Shown here: positions 51,828 to 61,335 of the stretch, one piece after another
Position numbering within the stretch: position 1 is the stretch's first letter
How the letters are laid out: every line of letters begins with the position of its first letter
NCBI GenBank assembly: GCA_937997345.1
Contig: CALKTD010000020.1
Span: 12,897 to 76,896 of the forward strand
Direction: 5' to 3'
From: an uncultured Atopobium sp.
Lineage (GTDB): Bacteria > Actinomycetota > Coriobacteriia > Coriobacteriales > Atopobiaceae
DNA: 64,000 nucleotides
Position numbers and translations under genes: made by a program
The notes under the pieces: model-generated
Seen by the model: only the letters and a program-made list of their open reading frames with translations
What the model was told of the DNA's origin: nothing
Databases searched by the model: none

Positions 51828-52727
51828 CTAACCTCTTTCTACCTTCGAAAGATATGTTGCAAGAGCCTCCTGCCAAGGCCTCATACAATTTCCAATGGTA
51901 CTCTCAAGATGTCCGTTTACCAAAGATGAATACGCAGGACGAGAAGCACTTTCTGGGTGCATCTCTTTCCACTGAGCAGAAGTTACTCTGGTAACTTTAC
52001 AGTCAAGGTTGCTACCAGCCATAATAGCCTCAGCAAAATCAGCCCACGAACATGTTCCTTCGTTGGTTGCGTGGTAGATGCCATAGTTCTCAGTAGACGC
52101 AATACACAAGATTGTGTGTGCCAGATCATTTGCGCTGGTAGGATTACCTACTTGGTCATCAACAACGCTAATCTCTGAATACTTTACGCCAAGAGCCCGC
52201 ATGGTTGCCACAAAGTTTTTGCCAACATAGCCATAAAGCCATGCAGTTCTCACCACAAATGTTTGAGGATTTGCTGCGAGCGCAAGTCCTTCTCCCGCTA
52301 ATTTTGAACGACCATACGCAGAAACAGGATAAGGCGCATCTTGCTCTGTACGAGAAGAACTTTCTTTACCACTAAAGACGTAATCAGTAGATACCTGAAC
52401 AAGCTTTGTTTGTGTAGCACTGCAAGCTCGTGCAAGATTCATGGGGCCAAGCGCATTTACCGCAAAAGCCATCTCAAAATTACTTTCGCAACCATCTACA
52501 TTTGTTGCGGCAGCACAGTTAATAACAACGTCATAGCGCTCATGCTGTTTGAACCATGCATTCACTGCTTCCGAGCTGGTAATATCAAGCTCGCCTGCGT
52601 CGGTATAATCAACATCTGGCTCAATAAACGACTCTGGAATAGGACCAATCTCAGAGACGGCGGTCTCAAAAAGGCGTTTGAGTTCATTGCCTAACTGACC
52701 GTGAGAACCAGTAATAAGAATTCGCAT
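51828..52727 (-). CDS. rfbD: dTDP-4-dehydrorhamnose reductase
   Basis: This 299-residue short-chain reductase performs the last step to dTDP-L-rhamnose. MRILITGSHGQLGNEL binds NADPH, VVINCAAATNVDGCE is typical of RmlD, and VSTDYVFSGKE and YGRSKLAGE carry the catalytic Thr, Tyr and Lys. The start at 52727 has AAGGGGAG before it, within the end of rfbA. A longer frame into rfbA is not used. It lies between rfbA and rfbB. Confidence 0.95.
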   Translation of the reverse strand: MRILITGSHGQLGNELKRLFETAVSEIGPIPESFIEPDVDYTDAGELDITSSEAVNAWFKQHERYDVVINCAAATNVDGCESNFEMAFAVNALGPMNLARACSATQTKLVQVSTDYVFSGKESSSRTEQDAPYPVSAYGRSKLAGEGLALAANPQTFVVRTAWLYGYVGKNFVATMRALGVKYSEISVVDDQVGNPTSANDLAHTILCIASTENYGIYHATNEGTCSWADFAEAIMAGSNLDCKVTRVTSAQWKEMHPESASRPAYSSLVNGHLESTIGNCMRPWQEALATYLSKVERG

Positions 52728-52728
52728 C

Positions 52729-53631
52729 TCACTCCCCTTTTTCAGAAGGAAGAATACGTCCTTCTGCAACACTCTTAAGGTGCTCGCCATAAGCAGACTT
52801 GCCATAACGCTCAGCACACTCGATGAGTTTTGAGCTATCAATCCAACCGTTCTCAAAAGCAATTTCTTCTGGAACGCTTACGGGAAGCCCCTGTGCAGTC
52901 TCAACGGTGCGAACAAACGTAGATGCCTCAAACAGAGACTCCATAGTTCCTGTATCCAGCCATGCAAAGCCGCGACCAAGAGTGACAACGTCAAGCGTGC
53001 CATCATTAAGATAGAGTCGATTAAGGTCAGTAATCTCATACTCGCCACGCGCGCTTGGCTTAACCTGCTTTACCAGCTCAGTAACACGCTGATCATAGAA
53101 ATAGAGTCCAGTTACTGCATAGTTAGACTTTGGGTGAGCTGGCTTTTCTTCAATTGAAATAGCGTTGTAGTTCTTATCAAACTCAACAACACCAAAACGC
53201 TCTGGATCATCAACGTGGTAACCAAAAACGGTAGCGCGATCAGCAGTCTGAGCCTGCTGAGCAGCTTTTCTTACAAGTCCCGAAAGACCGTTTCCAAAGA
53301 AGATGTTGTCTCCAAGAATCAAAGCTGCTGCATCATCACCAATAAACTCTTTACCAATAACAAATGCCTGAGCAAGTCCATCGGGAGAAGGCTGTTCAGC
53401 ATAGCTGATAGAGATACCAAAATCAGATCCGTCACCCAAAAGCTTTTCAAAATTTGGAAGGTCACGAGGAGTAGAGATAACAAGAATGTCTCTGATCCCC
53501 GCCAGCATAAGCGTAGACAGAGGATAGTAAATCATTGGCTTGTCATAGACAGGCAGGAGTTGTTTAGACGTAACGGTTGTCAGCGGATAAAGCCTCGTAC
53601 CGCTACCTCCTGCAAGAATGATGCCTTTCAC
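52729..53631 (-). CDS. rfbA: Glucose-1-phosphate thymidylyltransferase
   Basis: This 300-residue enzyme joins glucose-1-phosphate and dTTP to make dTDP-glucose, the entry to rhamnose synthesis. MKGIILAGGSGTRLYPLT, the lysine-bearing SKQLLPVYDKPMIYYPLS, LGDNIFFGNGLS and the late RGFAWLDTGT are standard RmlA landmarks. It heads the rfbA-D-B-licD unit. The 75 bases upstream contain an extended copy of the dispersed motif (GGGTTTCTCGCG at 53651). Confidence 0.96.
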   Translation of the reverse strand: MKGIILAGGSGTRLYPLTTVTSKQLLPVYDKPMIYYPLSTLMLAGIRDILVISTPRDLPNFEKLLGDGSDFGISISYAEQPSPDGLAQAFVIGKEFIGDDAAALILGDNIFFGNGLSGLVRKAAQQAQTADRATVFGYHVDDPERFGVVEFDKNYNAISIEEKPAHPKSNYAVTGLYFYDQRVTELVKQVKPSARGEYEITDLNRLYLNDGTLDVVTLGRGFAWLDTGTMESLFEASTFVRTVETAQGLPVSVPEEIAFENGWIDSSKLIECAERYGKSAYGEHLKSVAEGRILPSEKGE

Positions 53632-53706
53632 AATCTACTCCTCATCAATCGGGTTTCTCGCGCAATGGTACTTAGAATAGCGCTCATACGTAAGCTTACC
53701 AAAGTC

Positions 53707-55887
53707 CTACTCAACGGCCGTAATTCTATATAGTCTATAAGGTCCTTCTTGAAGAACAATCTCAAATCCAGGATCTTTATCGGTAATCTGCAGGCCTGAG
53801 AAGAAATGGCTTTGATTTCCTAGCAGGGCTGGATTTTCTAAGTCGAGCAACAGAACATATCTTGCTCCAGTTTCTCGGACCGCCTGCTGAACCTCTGGAT
53901 TAGTAACTACCTCATTAAGCTTTGTACGAATAATCACACTTTGTGGCAATTCTTCTTCTTCTACTTTCTCTCGGTAGAAAATATTCATACCATAAAGTGA
54001 GTTGAGAACCAATGAACCATCGTATGGATTATTGACCACCAAATCATCGTCAACAATCTGCAAAGCTCTTCTTACGAACTCGTCCTCACTTGTCTTATAA
54101 GTTGTCCACTCACGAGGCTCAAAAACCTCATTAAGCCAAATGATGCCCCAACGAAGCTCACTACGCTCTCGCCTAGGCAGGCTTGCCAAATCCCAAGGAC
54201 TCATAAGCGCACAGCCCCACAACACAGCAACAATACACGCAAGAATACCAAAGTTCTTAATAAACATGCAGGGCTTGCAGGTTGCCTGATCTCCGTTTGC
54301 AGAAATACCACAGGCACTATTTTCTGAGCTTGTTTTCTTGCCTTTGTTTACCTTTTCTTTAGCTGTCTTAATAATGTATTTAATCAAATCAAAGACAAGT
54401 GTAATAGTGGTTTCCATACCAATAATCGCAACGGGCACCGCAGCAAGCGTTACCATCGCGGCGGTTCTTTCTGGATCGGTATACCAAAATCCCGAGAAGA
54501 ACCTCTTGATAGGAAGCACCTCAGATAGACTTGCCACATAAATGACGGCTGTCATAAGAAATACCAGAATGAGCCATCGGCGATTCTTGTTTAAAATACA
54601 GCTGATAAATCCAATCCAGAACGCAACGGCAAAAAGAATCTGTGGCATGTTCATGAGCAAGCCAAAGTTCAATACGCTTTGAGCTGCTGCAAGTGGCCTG
54701 ACGTAAATCTCCCACACAAAATTGACCGTTGGAGCCAAGAAACTGGTATTAAGCAGGAAAACCCAAATACCAACCGCGAAACCTGCTACCACAACTTCCA
54801 AAACAGCTAAAAGTGCAATACCTTGTGCTTGTGTCAGAGTGAATTTGTCTGAAAGGAAGTTAGCAATTCGTGGCAAGAAACTACAGAGTACATAAGGCAA
54901 AACGCAGATTGCCCAGAAGAAATCTGCACTTGGGTGCATCATAGCAAGGGTGAGAATGCCCATCATGCACAAAAACAGCAACTTTGGATTTACAAACGAG
55001 GAGGGCTTTACCTGCACAGAAGCAGAATTATTTTCATCTGCTACAGCACCATTGAACGTCAAAATGAAGAGAACAACAGCAATGGGAACAGCGCAGAATC
55101 CCATTACGTTTGGAAATACCGCATGAACGGTGACCATACGAATAGGAAATGCCAATTGTGCAAATACTACAAATGGAGTCAGAACACTAGATACTAGGTT
55201 TTTCTTTCCTATTGTTTGAAGCAGAGCGCAGACACCTACTGGATATATCACTGCCACAAACACAAACCAAACAACATTTTCTGTAAGTACTTCATTAAGA
55301 CCCGTTATGACCGTAGCGATTGCAGCTAAAGAGTGAAGAGCATTTGGATAAAAGCCTTCGTCAAGGAAGGGGGTCTGAAGCTCAGGTCTTGCTCCTGTAT
55401 AAAAGGCAGCATGCAGCATGGAATAAATGCCCGACTGAACACTTCTTGTAATGTACGCAAGGTGCGCGTAGTTATCAGCGGACTGCAAGAACCATGAAGG
55501 ATTTCTAATTGCCTTGTGGAAAATAACAAAGAAAATCGCAGTAGAAATAACGGCGGTTATTAAGAGAAAGACTCCGTTTAGAGAGTCCTTCTCGCCAGGA
55601 TTTGCATCAGATTGATTTTGCTGGGTAGGCCTGACCTTCCGAATAAGATACGAAAGTCCAGCAGCAATCAGGATAAAAAGACCAACGCCTCCCAAAAGCG
55701 GCGTTACACCTCTTAGGCCCAGAGGATATATTGCAATTCCAGAAAAACCAATGAGGCAGACCGAGATAAGCGGAGCTACCATAAGGGATGTAATTCGTTT
55801 AGTGCCAAGAGCACGAGAAAAAAGATATCCTGGTACATAACAAAGACCCAGTACAACTGCTACGGCTAGAGCAAACTGTCTCCACAT
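53707..55887 (-). CDS. DUF6541 multi-spanning membrane protein, probable glycan enzyme
   Basis: This 726-residue protein has about fifteen membrane helices, with a large soluble C-terminal part after the last helix near residue 560. The architecture (first helices with PGYLFSRALGTKR, the motif SADNYAHLAYITRSVQSG in the first outer loop, and conserved Trp/Pro-rich loops) is that of DUF6541, seen in actinobacterial and Firmicute surface-glycan loci and probably a GT-C-type glycosyltransferase using lipid-linked sugar. The acidic residues of the outer loop could be catalytic. It lies upstream of rfbA with 75 bases between. Confidence 0.8.
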   Translation of the reverse strand: MWRQFALAVAVVLGLCYVPGYLFSRALGTKRITSLMVAPLISVCLIGFSGIAIYPLGLRGVTPLLGGVGLFILIAAGLSYLIRKVRPTQQNQSDANPGEKDSLNGVFLLITAVISTAIFFVIFHKAIRNPSWFLQSADNYAHLAYITRSVQSGIYSMLHAAFYTGARPELQTPFLDEGFYPNALHSLAAIATVITGLNEVLTENVVWFVFVAVIYPVGVCALLQTIGKKNLVSSVLTPFVVFAQLAFPIRMVTVHAVFPNVMGFCAVPIAVVLFILTFNGAVADENNSASVQVKPSSFVNPKLLFLCMMGILTLAMMHPSADFFWAICVLPYVLCSFLPRIANFLSDKFTLTQAQGIALLAVLEVVVAGFAVGIWVFLLNTSFLAPTVNFVWEIYVRPLAAAQSVLNFGLLMNMPQILFAVAFWIGFISCILNKNRRWLILVFLMTAVIYVASLSEVLPIKRFFSGFWYTDPERTAAMVTLAAVPVAIIGMETTITLVFDLIKYIIKTAKEKVNKGKKTSSENSACGISANGDQATCKPCMFIKNFGILACIVAVLWGCALMSPWDLASLPRRERSELRWGIIWLNEVFEPREWTTYKTSEDEFVRRALQIVDDDLVVNNPYDGSLVLNSLYGMNIFYREKVEEEELPQSVIIRTKLNEVVTNPEVQQAVRETGARYVLLLDLENPALLGNQSHFFSGLQITDKDPGFEIVLQEGPYRLYRITAVE

Positions 55888-55920
55888 GTGTGAGTTTCCT
55901 TATTTGGTGGCCATTACCGA

Positions 55921-57132
55921 CTAGATGAGCTGAGCCCAGCGCTTCTTGCCTGCCTGGAGAAGAGCCTTTTCAAGAACTGATGGCTCAACCTTATAGGTCT
56001 TTGCTGGAAGAGGTTGCTGATTAATCTTAATGCCACCACCATCAATCAGGCGACGAGCCTCACCATTACTTGAAGCAATTTCTACCTCAACCAAAATCTT
56101 TGGCAGGTAAATAAGACCGTCTTCATCTGCTTCAAGGGAAATTGCAAACTCTTTGACATCGTCAGGAACCTCATTGTTCTTGAACTGGGCATCAAAAGCT
56201 GCCTGAGACTTAAGGCCTTCTCCCTCACCGTGGTAGAGGTCAACAATATTTCTGCCAAGTGCACGCTTGAGCTGGTAAGGATCAGCAGTACCATCCTCAA
56301 AGCTCTTATCAATGGCATCAAGTTCATCAATAGAGAGCGTGGAGCAAAGGCGGTAATACATTGGAATAATCTCATCAGTAATGGACATAACCTTGCCAAA
56401 CATATCGTTTGGTTCATCGGTCAGTCCAATGTAGTTGCCGTAAGACTTACTCATCTTCTTAGTACCATCAGTACCTACAAGAAGAGGCATGGTAAGCGCA
56501 ATCTGAGGCTCCATGTCCATATCACGCATAAGATCACGTCCGGCAAGCAAGTTGAAGATCTGGTCGTTTCCGCCCATCTCTACGTCTGCCCTGATAACAA
56601 CAGAATCATATGCCTGAAGAACAGGATAAATGAACTCATGAAGAGCAATTGGCTGTTGGTTGTGATAACGCTTAGAGAAGTCTTCTCGCTCAAGAATACG
56701 AGCAATAGTGAACTTGCTCATAAGACCAAGCATGGTCTCAAGATTCATAGGCTTAATCCAGTCACCGTTATGAACAACGGTGGTTCTTTCTGGATCAAGA
56801 ATCTTCATTGCCTGGTTAACATAGGTCTCTGCGTTAGCATCTACCTGCTCTGCGGTGAGTGGAGGACGAGTAGAATCTCGACCAGAAGGATCGCCAATCA
56901 GTGCAGTACCGCTACCAATGATTAACGTAACGTTATGACCAAGGTCCTGGAACTGACGCATCTTGCGCAGAGGAACTGCGTGACCCAGATGCAAATCAGG
57001 GCTTGTTGGATCTACGCCAAGCTTGATATTAAGAGGAGTGCCTTTCTTGAGTTTCTCTTTTAGACCGTCCAAAGGGACAATTTGCATAGTTCCTGAAGTA
57101 ATAACACGGAGCTGTTCTTCTACTGAAAGCAC
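55921..57132 (-). CDS. tyrS: Tyrosyl-tRNA synthetase
   Basis: This 403-residue class I synthetase charges tRNA-Tyr. DLHLGHAVPLRKM is the HIGH motif and KMSKSYGNYIG the KMSKS motif, and a C-terminal S4 RNA-binding domain (EARRLIDGGGIKINQQPL) closes the protein. The GTG at 57132 has GAGAGG about 7 bases upstream. The frame continues 20 codons further up without a ribosome site, which I discount. No T-box is evident in the leader. Confidence 0.96.
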   Translation of the reverse strand: MLSVEEQLRVITSGTMQIVPLDGLKEKLKKGTPLNIKLGVDPTSPDLHLGHAVPLRKMRQFQDLGHNVTLIIGSGTALIGDPSGRDSTRPPLTAEQVDANAETYVNQAMKILDPERTTVVHNGDWIKPMNLETMLGLMSKFTIARILEREDFSKRYHNQQPIALHEFIYPVLQAYDSVVIRADVEMGGNDQIFNLLAGRDLMRDMDMEPQIALTMPLLVGTDGTKKMSKSYGNYIGLTDEPNDMFGKVMSITDEIIPMYYRLCSTLSIDELDAIDKSFEDGTADPYQLKRALGRNIVDLYHGEGEGLKSQAAFDAQFKNNEVPDDVKEFAISLEADEDGLIYLPKILVEVEIASSNGEARRLIDGGGIKINQQPLPAKTYKVEPSVLEKALLQAGKKRWAQLI

Positions 57133-57238
57133 TCTATATCCTCTCAACGCAAGCCTGTTAAACCATATAGTTACTGCTACAAATAATATCAATCAAAAAT
57201 GTTATCTATCAGAATACAACAGAGTTGTAACTCTTTAT

Positions 57239-57289
57239 TCACTGAAACATAAATATCAGACTATAATAGTGAGAGCTATGACAAGGAGG
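57239..57289 (+). promoter_or_regulatory. Promoter and ribosome site of the PBP gene
   Basis: A consensus TATAAT lies at 57262-57267 with a poor -35 match about 17-18 bases upstream. AAGGAGG at 57283-57289 sits 4 bases before the ATG at 57294. Confidence 0.55.
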
Positions 57290-57293
57290 CTCA

Positions 57294-59426
57294 ATGGGTA
57301 TTAGAACCCGTCGTGCACGTAAACACGCAAATACACATGCCGTAGGTTTTGGCATTGCTGGATTCTTTGGCTTTATGGCTCTTCTCGCGCTTGCACTTGC
57401 TCTTTCTTTGGGTGCAGCTGTTTCTTCATGGCTCGAGGACCTGCCTGATTACAACTCTGCTGATGCCTACTTGGTAGCAGAGCCTACCCGCGTTTATGAC
57501 TCCAAAGGCAACGACATTGCTGACTTCTATTTGCAGCAGCGCCGTTCTGTTACCTTGGATCAGATTTCTCCTTATGTTATTCAGGGCACTGTTGATACTG
57601 AGGACAAGCGTTTTTATTCCCACAGTGGTATTGACCCCTGGGGTATTGTCCGTGCATCTGTTGGCTCTCTGTTTGGTGGCGGCGAGGGTGCTTCCACTAT
57701 TACGCAGCAGCTTGTTCGTAACACCGTTCTTTCTAACGAGCAGTTTGAGCGTTCTTTGAAGCGTAAGGTCCGTGAGGCTTACATCTCTATTCAGATGGAG
57801 AAGAAGTTTACTAAAGACCAGATTCTTAATATGTATCTCAACACCATCTACTACGGTAATGGTGCCTACGGTATTGAAGCTGCAAGTATTATTTACTTTA
57901 ATAAGCACGCAAGTGACCTCACTCTTGCTGAAGCCGCAACACTTGCTGGTCTTCCAAATGCACCTTCTGCCTATGACCCAACCGTTAACCCAGAGGCTGC
58001 AAGAGAAAGACGCAACACTGTTCTTGAGCGTATGCTTCGCGCAGGCGATATTACGCAAAAGCAATACGATGAGGCTGTTGCAGAAGACTTGGTACTTAAT
58101 CCTGGTACTTTGACTGATAACATTGGCCAGTTCCCTTACTGGACTGACTACATTCGTAGCCTGCTTCAGGAAGACTTTGATAGCGATACTATTCTTCAGG
58201 GTGGATTGCGCGTTTATACCACACTTGATCCTGACCTCCAGAAAGATGCTGATGAGGCAGCTAGAAGACGTGTTGCTGAGCTTGGCAACCCTCGCCTGGG
58301 TGCCGCTTTGGTTTCTATTGATCCTCAAACTGGCTACATTAAAGCAATGGTTGGTGGACAGGATTACTCAAAGAGTCAGTACAACATCGCAACCAGTAGT
58401 AACCGTCAGATGGGCTCCAGCTTTAAGATGTATACGCTGGTAGCAGCTCTTTCTGAGGGCATGAATCCAGAGATTGTTCTTAACGGCAACTCTCCTATGC
58501 AAATTACACCAACATGGTTGGTCAAAAACGCAGGTAACTACAGCTATGGCGCAATTACGCTGCGTCAAGGTACGGTCTACTCTTCCAACACTGTCTATGC
58601 ACAGGTTGCTGAAGCTATTGGTATCGATAAAATCCTTCAAACTTGCTACGCTATGGGCATTCGCACCCAGCTACAGCCATACCTGTCTACCACTCTTGGT
58701 TCTCAGGGCGTAACCCCTATTGAGCAGTGCACAGCATTTGCAACCCTTGCTGCAGGCGGCGTTCGCCGTGATGCTGTAGCTATTACGCGCATTGAAGACC
58801 GTAACGGAAACGTTATCTACGAGCACAAGGACAACCCAGTTCAGGCAATTAGTCCAGCTGTTGCTGCAGCTGCTACCGATGTTCTGAGCGGCGTCCTTAC
58901 CTCCGGTACTGGTCGCTATGCTAACAACCTGAAGACCTTCAACCAACCAGTTGCTGGTAAAACGGGTACTTCCGATAACTCTGAGGACCTTTGGTTCTGC
59001 GCCTATACCCCACAGCTTGCAACAGTTACTTGGTGCGGATATCCAGATAGTCGTGACCCCGTTATTATTGGCGGCGGAGAGTCCTCTACCTTTGTTACTG
59101 CTCAATATGTTTGGGCGTACTACATGAACGCAGCACTTTCTGGTGTTGCGCGTGCTGAATTCCCTAAGACCACTGAAAAGATTTCCTATAAACCTGATAG
59201 CTACTGGAAGTTTGTTGGTGGCTCCGCTAATGCCAAGCAAGATGAGAAAGATGACGACGAAGAGGAAGAGGAGACTACCGACGAGGAGGAAGAGGAAAAT
59301 TCCACCACTACTCCTACCACTCCTACTACTCCAGCCACACCTGGTACTGGTACGGGCACGGGAACAGGAACGGGCACCGGAACTGGAACAGAAACTGGAA
59401 CTGGAACCGGAACTGGAACTCCATAA
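57294..59426 (+). CDS. Class A penicillin-binding protein with acidic and Gly-Thr tail
   Basis: This 710-residue bifunctional peptidoglycan synthase is anchored by one N-terminal helix. The glycosyltransferase domain (about 60-240) has VDTEDKRFYSH with catalytic Glu 103 and GASTITQQLVRN. The transpeptidase domain (about 300-600) has SSFK with Ser 375, SSN and GKTGT at about 555-559. After about residue 635 comes an acidic run (DDDEEEEETTDEEEEE), then TTTPTTPTT and a tail of Gly-Thr repeats, which should lie outside the membrane and may span the wall. An in-frame strong ribosome site fixes the start. A terminator follows. Confidence 0.94.
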   Translation: MGIRTRRARKHANTHAVGFGIAGFFGFMALLALALALSLGAAVSSWLEDLPDYNSADAYLVAEPTRVYDSKGNDIADFYLQQRRSVTLDQISPYVIQGTVDTEDKRFYSHSGIDPWGIVRASVGSLFGGGEGASTITQQLVRNTVLSNEQFERSLKRKVREAYISIQMEKKFTKDQILNMYLNTIYYGNGAYGIEAASIIYFNKHASDLTLAEAATLAGLPNAPSAYDPTVNPEAARERRNTVLERMLRAGDITQKQYDEAVAEDLVLNPGTLTDNIGQFPYWTDYIRSLLQEDFDSDTILQGGLRVYTTLDPDLQKDADEAARRRVAELGNPRLGAALVSIDPQTGYIKAMVGGQDYSKSQYNIATSSNRQMGSSFKMYTLVAALSEGMNPEIVLNGNSPMQITPTWLVKNAGNYSYGAITLRQGTVYSSNTVYAQVAEAIGIDKILQTCYAMGIRTQLQPYLSTTLGSQGVTPIEQCTAFATLAAGGVRRDAVAITRIEDRNGNVIYEHKDNPVQAISPAVAAAATDVLSGVLTSGTGRYANNLKTFNQPVAGKTGTSDNSEDLWFCAYTPQLATVTWCGYPDSRDPVIIGGGESSTFVTAQYVWAYYMNAALSGVARAEFPKTTEKISYKPDSYWKFVGGSANAKQDEKDDDEEEEETTDEEEEENSTTTPTTPTTPATPGTGTGTGTGTGTGTGTETGTGTGTGTP
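59342..59421 (+). repeat. Gly-Thr coding hexamer repeats
   Basis: About thirteen copies of GGNACN (GGTACT, GGCACG, GGAACA, GGAACG and so on) in a row code for Gly-Thr pairs at the C-terminus of the PBP. The copies differ at third positions, so slipped-strand variation should be slow. Confidence 0.85.
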
Positions 59427-59450
59427 ACCTCTGGTCTATCTACAACAAAA

Positions 59451-59481
59451 AGGAGTCTGCGCTCAGCAGGCTCCTTTTTTT
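59451..59481 (+). terminator. Terminator of the PBP gene
   Basis: AGGAGTCTG (59451-59459) pairs with CAGGCTCCT (59467-59475) with one G-U pair, and a run of T follows. Confidence 0.85.
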
Positions 59482-59530
59482 CTTAAATAAGGTACGCTTT
59501 TGACGGGTTTCTCACCAAAAGCTTTGTGTT

Positions 59531-59971
59531 TTATAGAACGCTATCTACGTTACCAAGCTGCGTAATGATGCGTACTACGTCTGCAGCGTGCTCAGTTTTA
59601 TCCACAATTATCAAAACGGTATCGTCACCAGCGACGGTGCCTACGACGTAATCAAGCTCAACGTCGTCAAGGGCAAACGCAACGGCTGATGCAGTGCCAG
59701 GATGACAACGAATCACAATAAGATTCTCTGCTGCCGTAACCCCAACTACAAACTCAGAGAGCATTTTCTGCAAATGCATATCTTCAGAAAGCACATAAGC
59801 ACCCTCGGGAAGCTTTTGCAAATCCATTTCTGCTGTATCACGAGAAACGGTTGCTTGAGTACAGGCAAAGCCACGATCTTTAAGCATGTCAACAAGATCG
59901 CGCTGGGTACGGATTGACTCGCTACGAACAAGCTCACGAATCACATCCTGTCGAGTATTTCTATGCTTCAC
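59531..59971 (-). CDS. argR: Arginine repressor ArgR
   Basis: This 146-residue regulator has an N-terminal winged helix (TRQDVIRELVRSESIRTQRDLVDMLKDRG, CTQATVSRDTAEM) and a C-terminal trimerisation and arginine-binding domain (VIRCHPGTASAVAFALDD, GTVAGDDTVLIIVD). It represses arginine synthesis or activates catabolism. The GTG at 59971 has AAGAAGG before it; the frame continues 25 codons further without support. CTCACTA (59994-60000) and TAGTGAG (60019-60025) flank its upstream region and could be part of an autoregulatory site, but they do not match the usual ARG box. Confidence 0.92.
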   Translation of the reverse strand: MKHRNTRQDVIRELVRSESIRTQRDLVDMLKDRGFACTQATVSRDTAEMDLQKLPEGAYVLSEDMHLQKMLSEFVVGVTAAENLIVIRCHPGTASAVAFALDDVELDYVVGTVAGDDTVLIIVDKTEHAADVVRIITQLGNVDSVL

Positions 59972-60194
59972 GACGCCTTCTTTCTTTATGCGGCTCACTA
60001 ACTTTTGAAAACAAATGATAGTGAGTAAAAGAATATACTTAATCAACCCTTATGCGCATGCCAAACCGCTAAACGGTGCAAGTAACCCGCTCGTCGGTCG
60101 GAATATTGCATTCACCGTTTTCTAAAAGTATTTATGCACTTCTCGCCGTATGATTCATCATGAGTGAAACTATTTTTACGGCTTGGAGGCCACC

Positions 60195-61244
60195 ATGCCC
60201 CTGAATGATTCACCTGATAGAAGACAAGGCTCCTACGGAGATCCTGCAAAGCATCATCGCCCTCCACAAAATGGCCGTCCTCCTCGTGATGGCATTTTTT
60301 CTGATAGGCAGACAAGGCGTCGCAAGAGAAACACCCTTGGTTCGCAGGCTATTCTTTTTAAGAGACAATCTCTGCTGCATCGCATTGATTCTCGTACACG
60401 AACCTACATTGTTATTGGACTGGCGGTTATTGCAGCACTTTTACTGGTCTTTATTGTGTCGAGCTGTGTGCGCGGTTGCGCTAAAGAATCTACTCCAGAG
60501 GTAAAAGTCAACTCCGTTGATTCTCGTGTTGCTGTAGGAACTTCAGAAGAGCTGACTAAAGCTCTTGCTGCCAAGCTTGATCAGAACAAAAACCTTGCAT
60601 GGATTGCAGAACACGCTGATAAGTACAGCGATAAGAGCCTCATCGAACTGGCGCTTGCCCACCCCGAGGCTATTGATTTTGTTGCAAACTATCCCGATTC
60701 TGACGGCAAAGCCAAAACCTACGACGATTCAATTACCAAAGGTACAGCTCCACAGCTCTATACTTGGGACTCCAGGTGGGGTGGTGTCTCATATGCAGGC
60801 TCTGTAATTGCTACCAAGGGATCAGGTCCCACTGCCCTCTCTATGGCATACATGGGACTTACCGGAAAGAACAACTGGACTCCAGCGGATATTGCGGGTG
60901 CTGTTGAAACCGCCAAAGCTTCTGATACCGACTCTGGAATGAACAGATCATTTCTCGAGAAAAACTTAGCTAACCTTGGTCTTACCGCTGATAGCTATAA
61001 CATTTCTGCCGACAATATCACCACGCTTCTAGATGCTGAAACCTTCCTGCTTGTTGAGGTTAAGGGTGACAAACTGAGCTCTGATGGCGCCCACTGGATT
61101 TTGGTGACCAGCAAGAACGATAATGGTACCGTAAACGTTCACGACCCTCTGTCCCCTGAGGTAAGCGCACGTCCATGGGCGGCAGAAACAATTGCCAGCG
61201 CCGCAAACGCCCTATATACCGTGACGGTAAAGGCCGCGGAGTAA
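60195..61244 (+). CDS. C39-like peptidase-fold protein lacking the catalytic Cys
   Basis: This 349-residue protein has a basic Pro/Arg-rich cytoplasmic N-terminus (about 1-70), one membrane helix (TYIVIGLAVIAALLLVFIVSSCV) and an outer C39-type papain-like domain from about 185. The domain starts TWDSRWGGVSYAGSVIATKGSGPTALSM and ends with GAHWILVTSK and VHDP. In active C39 proteins the first motif is GCGPT; here Ser 210 stands in the Cys place, while His 300 and Asp 317 remain. The gene may encode a binding protein or inactive regulator. GGAGG precedes the ATG at 60195. Confidence 0.8.
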   Translation: MPLNDSPDRRQGSYGDPAKHHRPPQNGRPPRDGIFSDRQTRRRKRNTLGSQAILFKRQSLLHRIDSRTRTYIVIGLAVIAALLLVFIVSSCVRGCAKESTPEVKVNSVDSRVAVGTSEELTKALAAKLDQNKNLAWIAEHADKYSDKSLIELALAHPEAIDFVANYPDSDGKAKTYDDSITKGTAPQLYTWDSRWGGVSYAGSVIATKGSGPTALSMAYMGLTGKNNWTPADIAGAVETAKASDTDSGMNRSFLEKNLANLGLTADSYNISADNITTLLDAETFLLVEVKGDKLSSDGAHWILVTSKNDNGTVNVHDPLSPEVSARPWAAETIASAANALYTVTVKAAE

Positions 61245-61276
61245 AAACCCAGCATCCACAAAAGGTGAATGCTGGG
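61243..61276 (-). terminator. Terminator of the phosphohexomutase gene
   Basis: CCCAGCAT and ATGCTGGG (61248-61276) form an 8-bp stem extended past one mismatch by CAC/GTG, followed by TTTTT on the minus strand. It overlaps the 3' end of the C39-like gene. Confidence 0.75.
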
Positions 61277-61335
61277 CTGGACGGATTTCTCGCCAAGAAA
61301 TTGCGTGGAAAAGACGCTTTAGAGGTAAAGGCGAA

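Noticed and set aside
57133..57293. T-box leader for tyrS
   Set aside because: The upstream stretch is short and lacks the T-box sequence and terminator pair.
59342..59421. Phase-variable simple repeat in the PBP gene
   Set aside because: The hexamers differ at third positions and keep the frame, so they are poor slippage substrates.
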